This document shows, one piece after another, positions 38,977 to 52,287 of a stretch of 64,000 nucleotides of DNA. The notes beneath the pieces are model-generated. The model was not told the origin of the DNA and ran no database searches. It worked only from the letters and a program-made list of their open reading frames with translations. Both the position numbers and the translations under genes were made by a program. This stretch comes from Torymus aiolomorphi (lineage: Eukaryota > Arthropoda > Insecta > Hymenoptera > Torymidae). The DNA is taken from assembly GCA_036365515.1 (NCBI GenBank), contig CM070874.1:91408342-91472341 (forward strand). The letters run 5' to 3'. Position 1 is the stretch's first letter, and the number at the start of each line of letters is the position of its first letter.

Positions 38977-41900
38977 TCATTTGGTTGAATCGCTTTCCAG
39001 AAGTATTTTAATTTTGTCATTAATGTACTTCACCCTTGTAACAATTTTATCTTTTACATTTACATCTGTGTATGGAACTAACAATACTTTATATCCTCGA
39101 TTTTCTAAAACCTTTTTATAGAATTGAATAGGTCCTGTAACTTCATTTACACCTCTGCAAAATTCATTATATGCACATGTGAGGACACCTATCCTGAAAA
39201 CTTGTTTTTCATTGTCAGATTTGAAGTTGACAGCAACAGGCGTTCCTTTTTTATCCACACAAAACTCAGCATCTGAAATTTAAAAACATTAATTTTTAAT
39301 CATTGTCAAGCAAAGTGCCTAGCAAATGCTCAAATATATTTTGATAACTATAGTTACCTAAGACAAAACCCATTTGGGTATTAACATTAATATTAAAATA
39401 AATAGAATCAGAGGGTAACAATATCTTTAGTGCACTAATGACAGAATTAGAAAGGCCCATTTTGTCTGATCGTACTATCGCAACCTTAAAAATTTCAGAA
39501 TCTTCAGAAATAAATGGACCTGAAAAAATAATATTTTATATTAATTCTATTATATGAAGATTATATTTCAAAATTAATTAATATACCTTTATACTCAGGC
39601 ATGAATGATTGTGCTGATGCATTGATATTTAGAAGTTTCAAAATTTTGGAAGTCTGTAGTCTTAAATCTGATGAATCTGTTAAAATAATTGAATAATTAC
39701 AAAATTAGTATTTTTTTATTTTTCACTTACTACAATTAAGAAATGTCAAATAAAAAGTGAATACAAACCAAGTACTCTATTCACAAAGTGGCTGTTCAAA
39801 ACAGACTCATATTGATCTGAGGTAGCACGGTTCAGGATACTTAAAGACCAGACAATGTCTAACCATTCTTTACTTTGACACATATCACTCTCTTTTAATG
39901 GTTTTACAATCTCCTGTAAATGTATGTTTATGCAAATTTAATAAAATATCAATTTAAAATTATAGAAAACATTTTAATAGAATTAAATTTCTATTTAGAT
40001 AGAAACTATTTTAAAAGTTTTTTTAATATATTAGCATATTTTAATCATAAACAATTTAAATAAAAAAAATATCAACCATATAAATATAAGTGAATTAAAA
40101 TAAAAATTGTTTGCATGCATGAACTGAAATTATGCAATACCTCAAATACTTCAGTGAAGTTCTTTGGAGTATATCCTAAATTACCTAACGTCAATAATAA
40201 ACTAATGATTTCTTGTGGCCTTATTTTCTCTCGATGTCTGAGAATCCATAATGACAATTCATCAAGGATTTTTTCATCTTTAAAACGTAATAAACTTAAA
40301 GACGTTAATATTGATCCTATAACTGCATTATTTTCAGTTTTACTTATAACCTTCTTTAGTTCTGTAACTCCTTTTTGCATTAAAAGCTATAAAATATTTG
40401 CAAATAAGTTGATCTTGAAATATAGAGGCAAATAAGAAAAAAAAATACTTTCATCTTACTTCATCATAAAAATTAAGCACAGACATACTGTATAAAATAT
40501 CTCCTAGCTGTTTTATATTCAGGGTTGCACCTGTGTTTGACAGTTTTTTTGCTAAAGACTGAAGTAATGGCGTTGGGCGTTTTTTGTTGGTTGCTAACAT
40601 TTTTAGTACCTAAACATATAAATGAAATTCATTTTCAATTGACGAATTTAATGTTTCTTCAAACATCTTTTAAGATAATTTTAAAGTTTAAAGATAAAAT
40701 TCCAGCTTAAGGGGATATTGGAGCCTGTTACAGATTTCTACATCAATATGACATTATTTAAATTCAGTTTTAGATTTTTTTAAATTATTGCAATCATCCG
40801 GTATTTGTATTGGGTTAACGAATGCCAGATGACAAAGATAATTAATGAAAATCAAAAATTAAATAAAAACATTTATTTCAATTTTATGACCTTATGACAG
40901 TATATAGAATCATGAGAGGGTTTATTGTGTGCCCGAATCTGAGCTCCCTTTTTACAGCACGGGAACTGCCTTATGATATTCAAAATCCGTGCCCTATCCG
41001 AGAGGGTTCTCAGACTAATTATTCTTTTCACTCTTTCATCGCAAGGCTACGGTAAGCTTGGAATCTTTTGCCACTAAACGTATGTAATATTACAACGATA
41101 AGCGAATTTAAACATATCATAAGGCGTGTAGATGTTGTATATTGTACAACTCTTATTATTATTTTCTTACTCAGTTTGCTACAACTTTAATTAAGCATTT
41201 ACATGTTACAGCTTCTATCCTAATGTATATTATTTGTACTTGGGCTTTGTAGCCCATTATTTTTGAAATAAATAAATAAAAACAATGGAAAATACGAGAA
41301 TGTCGATGAGTATACAATTTCAGATAGGCTCTAACATCCCCTTAAAGAGATTTCTGTTCAAAAATATGTGATTATTTATTGTTATTCATAATACAAACAA
41401 ATTAAATATTGATGTAGATTCATAAATAATCAAATAATTCTATTCCAATAATGCTTATAAAATTTTTTTTCCTTACTGAGACAATTTCCATGATGTTTAG
41501 TCTGTCAATCTCTTTTTTTGCCGTCACTGATTGCACAAATCCTTGTACATCAGACAAATTTTCTAAATCTCTTGTCATACTGAATGAACTTTTATCTGAT
41601 ATTTGTTTATCAAGGTTCAATATTCTGCATACTTTTCTATATCTAACATCAGACTGAATATCACTCATTTTGATTTTACCTGATGATGCCCAGTTGGATA
41701 ATACAGACATAATATTAGATGCATTCTTTTCGTTGAAGTTAGGATGCTTCACTATATTCAATAATTCATCAATATTAATCGCTAAATTTATTTTATTGTT
41801 TAAACTGTTAATTGCCTGAAAACTACTTTCCGAATCATTTTGCTTAGACTTTTTTATTGAATCCTGTTTATAGTCTTCTAACAGTTTTTTAAATACAGAC

Positions 41901-42617
41901 ATTACAAGTGATTTATCTGGTTTATTTGTACTTTTATGTTCTTGCTTTTCTATGTCATTTTGAATTTTTTTATCCTGAAAAAAAAATTGTATTTAATAGA
42001 TAGCAAGTTAGATTATTTTGCTTTATGTTTATATTTTATTCATCATTATGAATAATATATCAATATAAATGTGCAAATATTTAATAGCTTTGGCAATATA
42101 CCATACAGTTCCAAAAAAAAATATGAGTTTAATCTTATTACATCAAATATTTCATCAACAGTTATTAAAAATTATTTCATTTATTTTTTAGATAAAGTTC
42201 ATCTTATTAAATTCTTTAATCTTGCCTACAACTATATTTGAAATAACATTTTCAAAATTTAATTCTTTTATCAAATTTCAATAAAAAGTTCTTTTATACA
42301 GCCTATGTTTTAATTCAATCAAAATTTTCTTCTTGTTTGCACATTTATAATAGAAGGATTCTTTAATATCATTATTGAAGCATTTAATGTCATTTTCCTA
42401 CAAACTGCAGTGTAAAAATAAAGCTTTAAAACAGCGAAGGGATACAAGCTCTACGCACTAGAATCACCTTGGGGTTGTCCGCTGCTGCTGGACGGACTGG
42501 ATTTGTGGCCACTGAACTGGCATGCAGGAGATGCTGAGCAGTGGTCCACCAAGAGGCTCGCGGAGTTATCCTCACCGTGGCATTGGACAGCAGACCTCCG
42601 AATTGCAGCATTGCCAT
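38977..42617 (-). CDS. TBRG4: FASTK-family mitochondrial RNA-binding protein with RAP domain (FASTKD4/TBRG4-like)
   Basis: Coding exons on the minus strand: 42617-42468, 41974-41477, 40609-40460, 40386-40141, 39913-39769, 39676-39587, 39519-39358 and 39272-38977. They give 578 residues with every junction in frame. The N terminus (MAMLQFGGLLSNATVRI...) is basic with no acidic residue in the first 45, as in a mitochondrial targeting peptide. The middle has leucine-rich helical repeats (GSILTSLSLLRFKDEKIL, IVWSLSILNRA), as in the FAST domains. The end (DAEFCVDKKGTPVAV to KDKIVTRVKYINDKIK, about residues 481-575) fits a RAP domain, and its DAE-C-D-x-G-P pattern resembles human TBRG4. The family processes and stabilises mitochondrial mRNAs. 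The family is well supported, the exact paralogue less so. Intron 2 hosts a MITE. Confidence 0.85.
40710..41342. mobile_element. 633-bp MITE in intron 2 of the FASTK-like gene
   Basis: The ends AGGGGATATTGGAGCCTGTT and the reverse complement of AGGGGATGTTAGAGCCTATC form imperfect inverted repeats. TA (or TTAA, counting one base of each end) is present on both sides. There is no significant open frame. It is within an intron, in AT-rich context. Confidence 0.85.
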
Positions 42618-43990
42618 CAAACTGCTAAAACACGTACACACAGACGGTTATTTATATAATCGGTGTTGCTGCTGCTGTTGCTACTGCTGAGAGGTATAGA
42701 TGCAAGGGCGTGATATTACATGTCGCTCTAGCGCTGTAAGTACTGTGTGTCGTGCCCGGATAGCCCTGGCGTGATATGTCGTCTCCGTTGCGCTATCAGC
42801 CTTAGTCCTGCGCAAGGTCGGCCGATTCTTAATTTCGGCTCGCGTCGCGCGTACACATATTTAGGTTGGGGATGAACCGTGCGCACCGTGCAGGTTAGGC
42901 ACGAGAGAGCAGAGATGAGAGAGTCGACGATGAGATTATGAGCTCATGCGCACATCGACACACACACACACACACAAACAGTACAGCCGTGCCCGGTGCG
43001 GTGCCCCTCCGATAGTCCAAGACCCCGCGAGCCCCCGAGACTTCCAATAGGGTATAATAATAAGTACCTAGCCGAAAGCCCGAAACACGCGGCAATACAA
43101 AGCGAGCGCGCTGCGCGAGGCGCGATCGCGCGACTCCGAAATTTTCGGATACGGAGCACTCGCCAGATGACTTCACCGCTACTTCCGCGATATTCTCAAC
43201 ATTTTCCTGTTTTTTCCACTTTTATGCGTTCCCTTGGATGCAATCTTGTAAAATTAATGAATCGATACTAATTCAAATATTTTTGTATAAAGAATGTGTA
43301 GACCGTGTATAGAAAGAAAATCTAAACAATACGCAATTATTGTTACGAAAAGAAAAGTAATTACAAAAACAATCCCTATTTACATTTACGATGGAAAATA
43401 CAATAGAAAAATCTATTTAAATGTGTACGTCTAAGTCTTAAAAACGGTTTATTTTAATGTCATTTTACAATGGAATTCACAAAGAATTAAGAAATTATCA
43501 TAAAATAATTATTTAAAATTCTTCTATTGTATATTTATTTGAATTCATTAAGCTTAATAACTTATTGCAGAATATTATGTAGTCATTTGAAAGTTACTTT
43601 TCTTATAGACTGGCAGTAATTTCAAAATATAATTGTAATTTTGAAATCATTGTTTAATTTAATATTGTTTGAACTTATAATTTATAGAAACTTCAATGAA
43701 ACGTAATATTGGTAGGTAAATAAAAACGATAAAATAATCTTATAAGGTAGTTATTTATTTAAATGAAATATCCATAATGGTTGTCTAACTAGTAAAGCTA
43801 CAAAAAACATTTACATTTGTAATTTATTTGGATTATTCTTTTAAATGTCAGGGTACAAATTTGCAATATGCAATGAAGTACATAATGAAAAATGATGATG
43901 ACTCTTACCCCCCCCCCCTCCCCCCCGCCCCTTCAGCTCGTCGACAATTTTCGTAAAAAAGATATACAAATTATAGTGTAAAAAAGCAAA
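42618..43990. other. mle 3' UTR and FASTK-like gene promoter
   Basis: The side next to mle (43.3-43.99 kb) is AT-rich. It carries minus-strand AATAAA signals at 43823-43828, 43754-43759 and 43448-43453, and a G-rich tract (see 43908-43931). The side next to the FASTK-like start (42.6-43.2 kb) is GC- and CpG-rich, as expected of a promoter. It includes CTG repeats near 42665-42690 and (AC)n near 42958-42976. No further gene was found. Confidence 0.6.
43908..43931 (-). promoter_or_regulatory. G4-C-G7-A-G11 tract in the mle 3' UTR
   Basis: On the transcript strand the tract is 22 G interrupted by one C and one A, about 60 nt after the mle stop codon. It meets the sequence definition of a G-quadruplex (four or more G runs with short loops). 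Length errors are common in such runs. Confidence 0.75.
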
Positions 43991-46900
43991 TTAATAACCC
44001 CCACGGAATCCGCTGCCTCCCCTACCGCGGAATCCACTACCTCCTCGGTAGTTTCCGCCGCCTCTGCCACCACCGAAGCCATAACTTCCACCACCGAAGT
44101 TGTTGCCACGGAATCCACCGCCACCACGGAAGTTACCGCCGCCATTGTCCAGGGCCATCAACTTGGGTGGCGGGCCCCCGTCGCGACTGCCGCCGGCTCC
44201 AATGCCAGTCATGTGTCCTCGCGGGGGTCGACGAGACGCGAAACCACCACCCGTGATGGGTTCCATCTCAAATCGGGAGGCATTCATGCCGCATAGATTT
44301 TTCACCACGGCCAAAACCTTTTCATCTAGAGGACTCAGTTCTAAAATGGTTTCTGGATCTTTGGAAGCTTTAACAACTAAACTTTCCAAAGCTGGCCTTA
44401 ACGCAACTACAGCTGCCGCATGCTCGGGGTTCATGTCTAAATTAATCCAATTGTCTAATTTAATTAAACCATCTACAAATTCTACTTTACGGGAACCGAA
44501 AAGTAATAAGTGCAATGGAGACACCATTGTCATTTGTTTACAAGATACTGCTCTTGTACGAATCTGCAATGAAAAGAAATAAACGTCATAATCACAAAAT
44601 TCAATCAAGATAAGAACAAAATGATAAAAAATTAAAATATTACTTTTTCTCCAAAGACGAAGAATGGGAATGGGAAGTTTTGTTCAAAATTGCTGCAATT
44701 CACAGATGTTTTATGAATGAGAGCTGCTTTGGATTCAGTCGTCAAAACCTTCCTCTTCTCCTTGTGGAAACATACATTAGGGTATAAGCCCATGCAAAGT
44801 AGAGCTGTAATTGTATCTAAACGTGTATCAGCACTAGCGTGATAGTTCAACGAGGTTGGACAGAGAGTTTCTTCTGGGAATCCAGTACTTGTTAAAAGCG
44901 CTTGTAATTGATTCTAACGAAATGAATAAAGCCATATTAATATTTAGGAATAAAAATAAAATTACTTAAATTATTTTCCAGTAACTAAAAACTTACCTTT
45001 GCTTCCCAGGTAACACGTAGAGTCGGCAAACTCAAGTTCTTTGCGTCACAGAATGCAATTTCAGCGTACTCGCCACCAGTTCTAGCTTCTTCCCAAGATT
45101 GGAACACATGCAACATAGCTACGTGATCACTATAACGTGCACCGGCAAACCATTTCTGTTGGGCGGACAGGCGACGCATGTCCGGACCCATATTGTAGAC
45201 TTCGGGAAAGGTTGAGCTGTTTGCTGCCATAGTTGACAGAGCATCGCCAACGCGGAACATGCAGCCCAGGATCATCATTTTGCCAAGACGTGGTTCAATT
45301 GGCAAACGGGCCAAAATTTTACCAAGCGGTGTCAATTCATCGTTTTTGTCGAGACATTTCATTTCTGAAATAACGAAAAATGATTTATGTTAAGAAAAGA
45401 TAACTTCTTAAGAAAATGCAATGAAACTTAAGTTTTTCAAAATTGCGAAATTATATTTTTTTAGTTTGCTTAATTTGTACTTGTTTGTTATTTAATTTAC
45501 CAATTTATCTGACAGCGCTATATATTTTTCTATAATTGATCATAATGGATCATTGATCCGTATATTAGAAATAAAGAAATAAATAAAAAAAATAATAATC
45601 GTCTTACCTCGTAGCAATACTTCTGCTTCAATGACAGCATCAATGGGTGGCGGCTCAATAGCCTTAGACAAGAACTGACCAATGCTTCCAAGCCTTAATA
45701 ATTTAATACTAAGAGCCAACTCATGTAAGGGTGTTCTGAACATTTCAGGTGTCACGTGTTCATCCATCCTGTCAAATCTTGCTTTTGAACATAGATGGAA
45801 GCAGAATCCAGGTCGCACACGACCGGCTCGTCCTTTTCTCTGCTCGAGATTAGTTTTACTGGCCCACACCGTAGCATAGTTAGTCATGTTGTTATGCGAG
45901 GTGAAGAGTTTCATCTTTGCCTTGCAAGAATCGATCACGTAAACAACGTCGTCAATGGTGATTGAAGTCTCAGCAATATTCGTGGCAAGAATGATTTTCG
46001 TTTTGCCTGGTGGCACTGAATCAAAGACTCGTCGTTGGTCTTCACGTGGCAATTGCGAGTGTAGCGGGATTATAACATATTCACTAGTACCAAAGACTGG
46101 ATGTTGTTGCAAGTGTTTCATCAAAGCAAAAATTAAGTTCCATCCTGGTAAAAAGACCAAAACTGCACCAGGAATGTTCTGATCTTTGACATATCGCAAC
46201 AAACTTTCAATCAATTCAAAGCTAATTTCTTTTTCAGTCAATTGAGCCATCGCATTCTTTGTCTGAATACTGTACCAGAAAATGAAACAAATTTTTTTAT
46301 GCACTCAAAATATAATTTAAACTTGCATAATAAAAACGATGAAAATTGTACATACCTGTATTTGTCAGGAATAACTTTATTTAAGTTTTCTTCTGGTTCG
46401 TTATCTATACCAGAGTCATCTGAATCACGGTTCTTGCGCTTCTTCGTATCCATCACGGGTATAAATTTGGTCATCTCTACGCAATCTTCCAAGAAATATT
46501 CTTGAACTGGATATGCTCTACCAGGAATTTCAACAACTGGACAGTTGTTGAAGTATTGACTGAAAAGTGTTGTGTCAATAGTAGCAGACATAAGAATGAT
46601 TCTCAAATCCGGATACACATGGATCATATCCCTAAGAACGACCATAATGAAATCAGAGTTAACGTCACGTTCGTGAATTTCATCAACGATAACGTGAGAA
46701 ACCCCTCTCAATCCTCCTTCTAACTTTCTCAGCAATACTCCTACAGTACAAAACATAATACTGCCATAGGGTCTTGGTAAGCAGGATTCAAAACGTACAG
46801 AATAACCGACAGTTTGACCAAGAGGTTCGCATCTTTCCACGGCTATGCGATCAGCTACGGACACAGCTGAAATTCTTCTTGGCTGTGTTACTGCAATCGA

Positions 46901-49900
46901 ACAGTAAGCTCCCTGACCACTGGCAATGTAGTCATCCAAAATAAATTGACACACTTGTGTCGTTTTACCACAACCAGTATTACCACGAATGATAATAACT
47001 GGATTCTCGTTTATAGCGTTCATAATTTCGTTCTTTTTCAAAAATACTGGTAGTTTATCCCTGGATTTTTGACTTTGTTGTATGTCTTGACTTTGCTGTG
47101 CCATTTCTCTAGCCTCTTTCATCATATCTTCAGAGAGCTGCTCTAAAGGCATTGTGGCTAAAGGACCTTCGTCAATATTGCAACCAGTCCAGGGATTCCA
47201 ATTTGGTTGAGGTGGAGACCAGCTCACAACTCCAGCTGGTTGAGGTTTTGAAGAAATAAAGTCTTCCAAAACATGGTCAGTAACTAAAGAAATTGCTTGG
47301 CCTGAAATGTCTCCAGAAGTTTCCGCTTTTGGCTGCATTGAAAGACAATTAAAAAAAATTAAAAAACGAAAATATTATATGTTCTAACTATATTTAATTA
47401 ACTACATTCAACTCACAAGATTTACATTAACTGGATGGATTTCTAATGCCTCCAAAACAGAATTTACTTCATCTGCAAGTTCAGGAGAAATCTTTACTGG
47501 ATAAGGTTTCATTTGGTCTCCTTCTTTTTTCGTTTTTAATGTTCCGCTAAATGCTTCAATGACACCCAAATGGTAAAGCTGTCTTACAAGAGACAGAGCA
47601 CAACTTTTTGAAGCTGTTTGTTTATTGGATCCAGTTTCACGTCCCGTAATAGCTACAATATTATTTAAAGTATTAATGTATCAAAATTTACAAGATATAT
47701 GGAAATATTAATAAACGAGTGATTCTTACTTCGTGCTAGTTGTTTAACATAGAAAGACATTTCAGCCATGAAGCTCCTGCAGAAGATACGATTTATAAGT
47801 TAATAAATGTTTTTACATAATTTATAGAAAAGCAATTCAAACAGATTTTGTTAATTAGTAAGCACTTGCAAAAATCAAACTTAGTAGTACTCACCAAATT
47901 TATATTATCCAAGACCAAATTGGAGCACACCAATCATATATCTGCAAAAAGCAGCACCAAAACTATTATTGAATCAGTTCAATAAAAGTTTTGGTTATAC
48001 AAGCATAGCAAAACTATCAATAATACCAATTTTAAGATTGAATACTACCGAACAAAATACGTTTCGATAGATTTCAATAATAATTTTATTGGTAACTTTG
48101 ATATTTTTATGATTACAGTGTAAGAGAAATTACTGCATTCTCTTGTCATTATTTTGATGTTGTACTCCAAAATGGTCTCGTTCGGAAATAAATAAGTCAT
48201 AACATAATCTAAAAAATAATATTTAAATACCAGAAATTTAAAAAGTTCACTTTGAATCAACTGTTAAATTCACTGTAAACCTTTCAAACATTTCTGTAAT
48301 TTTTAACGTTATGATGTTCTACAGTCTTGTTTACTGGCTTTATTTAAAATGCTACATACAATTATTATTTTTTATACCTTGTATGATCAGGTCCCACAGG
48401 AGTATACTTATAATCTGTATTAATTTTATGAATTTGCATGAATTGATGTAATTTTGACTTTGCATTTTCAATGGTCCAATTTCCGTGAATGCCAGCATTG
48501 ACATCAACATCTTCTGCTTCTTCAACCCTCTTTTGATCAGCCAATCTATCCAGGTATGTGTAATTATTCTCTCCCCGTTCACTGTACGGTTTGTAAGCTT
48601 GACCAAAATCATTTGGTCCCATACCATCTCTAAATACTGGTCTGTTTGGTGTACTAGTGTTAACTGGGCCTTCTGAATCTCCTGACGATACAGGCATACC
48701 CATATCTGCTGGTACATCCTTGGAATTAATTTTTCCAATGCGAACTAGATAATTGAGAAAATCTTTGGATGCATTTCCTTGTGAATCTTTCTTATTGGTA
48801 GAGTTACCAACAGCTACATAATCAAATCCGCTTACACGTAATTCACAGAGGAACCTTTGTCGGTGTTTTGGACCTGTAAAGATAAGTTATAAGAATTAAT
48901 ATCTTTGTTCAAAAAAATTATACATGTGGATATTACAAAATAATGTAACTATTCAAGAACTGATTTTTTACTATTATTTTTCCTACAATATAAAGGTTTT
49001 TAATGAAATTTAAACAATAAAATTCTTTCCACTATACAACACTAAGAAATAATTATATAAACAGTAATAGCAAAACCAGGAACAAATCAATTCAACTACC
49101 AAAAAGTGATACAAAAATTAGTGATAAAAATTAGCTATGATGAAGTTATAAGGATCTTTAATAGGCTCACTAAAGATCTCAAAGTTATGTCATTTAGTAG
49201 ACAAATTATAAAGAAAAAATTTTAAATGTTCATTGCAAAAGCGTCAACTAATTCAATATAATAATTTAATTTTAATAAAATTTATTTATCTGTTATATGG
49301 TATAATAAATCTCTATACAATGTTGACTAAACTTTACGCGCCTGCCATTACCTAGTATGTAAGAATATATTATTTTTGCCACACCCTGGCCGAAAGTGTC
49401 ACATTCCCACCTTGCTCAAAAACGGGAATGTGGTGTTTTTGGCCCGGGTATGGCAAAAAATAGTATACGCACCACAGGAGTAAAATTGGCCAGCCCACAG
49501 CTTGTGTTTGCCATCCAAGCCTTTGGCTCGGGTGCTAATTTACACGAGCTGTGATCTGTCCAAGTTTTTTCCTCCCTAGGTGCGTAATATACTATTAGTT
49601 TGTAAATTTTTCTTTTCTATGTACCAGACCTACACACAGGCAATACTATTTGCCTTGGTAGGATTTACTTACTTGTGTAAATTTACTTTATGTAAATATA
49701 TAACAATATAATTATAAATATTATCTGAAAATAAATAAAAATAAATAAATAAAACTGTGAGGGTGTCTCCAACAGTGGATCTATTCCATACACAGGGCAT
49801 GGTAAACTTCAAAGATTGAGTAAATTTGTTTATTTTCTTATGCATAAAATATTTACTTCTATCAAATATATAAATTTTAAGTGTGACATAAGTGTATAAT

Positions 49901-52287
49901 TCACCCTGTGTACCGAATAGGCACATGGTCTACATGTCATTTAGATCTTTCGCATCCCGAGTAGAAATTTATCCAGGCCTGCCGGTGTAATTATGTAGGC
50001 TCTGTACAGGGTACGGTCAGGATGGCATGTGACGAGGTGCGAGACAGGCCCTAAACAGCTTGCCTTATAATTAATTTACCATGTTCATTAAATACTTCTT
50101 TAAGGTGGTTCTCCTTGGACTCCCTAGTCAAAGCAGTGCTAAATGTAGCAATTACCTAAAATTTAAAAAAACCATAGTGTAATGTAATTTATTTATTTAA
50201 AATGATAGAGATAGTCAATGTATGATAAATAAAGTGTATTTATAACATGACTAAAATAACTTTTTTTACAAAATAGCGATATTCTAGAAACTAGATATTG
50301 TCACTACAAATAATTGTTGATAAATCAATGAAATCTTTTTTGTTTCTTAATCAATTTTAGTTTTCAAGGTCTCATTTTGCTGCTTAAGAAATTTTATGGG
50401 GACTTGCCATAGGAAAAATTAAAAATTATTCAAAACTCAGAAAGTTATAGCCTATTAAAAGAATATTTTGTTTTAACGACGTACATGAATTTATGAACAA
50501 TTATCTATAACTTTCTGAGTTTTGAATAATTTTTAATTTTTCCTTTGACAAGTCGCCATGAAATTTCTCAAGGAGCAAATTGAGACCTTGAAAACTAAAA
50601 TCGGTTGAGAAACAAAAAAGATTCCAGTGATTTATCAACAATTGTTTGTAGTGACGATATCAAGTTTCTAGAAAATCGTCATTTTGTAAAAAAAGTTATT
50701 TTACTCATGTTAAATACACTTTATAATACATGGACTATCTCTATCATTTTAAAGAAATAAATCACATTACAACTATGGTTTTTTTAAATTTTAGTTAACT
50801 TCTACATTTAGCACTGCTTTGACTAGGGACTCCAAGGAGAACTACCTTAAACTGAAACATATGCCTTATTTTTCGAAGTATCATTCAGATGGTACTCTTA
50901 AATTTGGAAACCTCATATACGGACAGTGTAGAAAATCAAAAAAATTATGAAAAAAGTGAGTTAGGCTACCTGTCCAGGCGCGGCCTTGCACCTTGTCACC
51001 CGCTTGATAATTATAGATATTTAAGTCTGTACAGGCGAATCAGGCCGCCTGTAAAGGCCCCAACTTTCACCTTAAATTAATTTCTACTCGTTTTGCAGCG
51101 ACACTTGCGGCGCCCGCTTGACCACTTCTACACGGAGAGAAATTTGTGGCAAATATTGCAAGAAGCACGTTATTATGGCCCGAATTCATAGACGCTGAGT
51201 CGGTCTCAAGTACGGTATATATAGATATACTAAAGCATGGCTTCAAACCTTACTTGAGTCCGACACGCGTCTCACTTACGACTATGAATTCGAACCTATG
51301 GTTCCAACGCGGCTCTCTCCATACGAAATTCCTAACAGCTCATGCGATTATTACATGGAGTCCATGGGAATATAGCGCACGAGCTGCTGCGAACGGAGTA
51401 AGGGAGCGCTACGAAAACCACATGACTAGAATCCATGCGTTTATTGCAATAAATTTCTCTGTGTATATAGTAAGAAAAGATAAATAATTTGAGCTCTCAG
51501 AGTACACAGTATCTGTATTGGGTAAACGCAATAAGTTACTATACTAAACTATCACTCAACGTTCACCGTGTCCTGAATACATTTACGCTTGGAAGCACCT
51601 ATAGGCAGTGCGTAATTAAATCTTAACTAAGGTGATGTGATACCCACACTATTACTCAATTCTGGGTTCCCGTTTTTCTCCTTCAATTTTAAACTTTTTG
51701 AAAAAAACTCTTTGACACGTTTTAAGTTTAATAAAGAACTATAACGTATCAAAGAGTTTTTTCCTTAAAATTAAAATTGAATGAGAAAAACGGGAACCCA
51801 ATTTTGAGTAATAGCGTGGGTATCGCATCACCTTAAAAACTTATAAAGTTATTTTGTCGTAATAATTTGCATGGGTTTAAAATACAGTAACACATAGAAA
51901 GTCTTAAGCTTAATTAACTTTGAAGCTGTTAAATACTCTTTAGTATCGGAACATGGGAACAGCAAAGCGGCGTTAAACCACTTAGATTTATGCAATTAGC
52001 GTATCTATATGTATATCTATAGCACCAAATGTCTTTCTTAATTAAATTAACAATTATGTAATAATGCTTCCGAAACCGCATTGTTCAAAACAATACTTCT
52101 CGGATAACGCATTCTTTACTTAACAGTAATCTTAAAACGTAAAGTGGACGTTTGCTGCTCGCAAAGGATGCATCATGTAGGGACAAAATGGCTGCGGCTT
52201 GTACTTACCAGTGGGTCGGACTTCAAACGATGGATCTGCTTGAGATTTTGCGCACCATTGGTGCAGGAATGCTTTGACATCGCCCAT
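43991..52287 (-). CDS. mle: ATP-dependent RNA helicase maleless / DHX9 (DEAH box)
   Basis: Coding exons on the minus strand: 52287-52209, 48873-48378, 47776-47730, 47652-47417, 47332-46356, 46269-45608, 45364-44997, 44913-44644 and 44563-43991. They give 1235 residues, against about 1290 in Drosophila and 1270 in human. Order: dsRNA-binding domain 1 from [16 protein letters not shown]; dsRNA-binding domain 2 ([14 protein letters not shown] to [17 protein letters not shown]); helicase motifs GNTGCGKT (403-410), TQPRRIS, DEIH (503-506), SAT (535-537), [12 protein letters not shown] (from 707) and QRKGRAGR (755-762); helicase-associated and OB-fold region; Gly-rich RGG tail over about the last 85 residues. 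DHX9 unwinds dsRNA and RNA-DNA hybrids; in Drosophila it remodels roX RNA for dosage compensation. All key residues are intact. The N-terminal sequence matches the family start. The first intron is 3.3 kb and full of foldback elements. Confidence 0.97.
49369..49466. repeat. 98-bp imperfect hairpin
   Basis: The left arm (ATTATTTTTGCCACACCCTG) pairs with the right arm (CGGGTATGGCAAAAAATAGT), and the inner stem has ACATTCCC/GGGAATGT. It lies in the first mle intron. Its class is unknown. Confidence 0.8.
50103..50847. mobile_element. 745-bp foldback element with about 345-bp arms
   Basis: The left arm 50103-50450 and right arm 50504-50847 are near reverse complements over their whole length (about 55-bp spacer). 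TA, or TTAA counting one base of each end, is present on both sides. The tips read AGGTGGTTCTCC and GGAGAACTACCT. It has no coding frame and lies in mle intron 1. Confidence 0.9.
51131..51463. mobile_element. 333-bp MITE, sister of the 29.3-kb element
   Basis: The ends are CACGGAGAGAAATTT and AAATTTCTCTGTG, flanked by TA at 51129-51130 and 51464-51465. An inner inverted repeat joins GAATTCATAGACGC to its complement near 51285. The shared termini place it in the same family as the element at 29307-29963. Confidence 0.88.
51630..51833. mobile_element. 204-bp foldback MITE
   Basis: AGGTGATGTGATACCCACAC pairs with GCGTGGGTATCGCATCACCT, and pairing continues inward (GGGTTCCCGTTTTTCTC). TA lies on both sides. 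It is in mle intron 1. Confidence 0.88.

Larger units (their letters stand above)
48874..52208 (-). other. mle: First intron of mle, 3.3 kb, with four foldback insertions
   Basis: The intron is bounded by donor GTAAGT at 52208 and acceptor TTTACAG ending at 48874. It holds a hairpin at 49369-49466 and foldbacks at 50103-50847, 51131-51463 and 51630-51833. No exon is missing, because Gly27 is split cleanly between the flanking exons. Confidence 0.85.
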
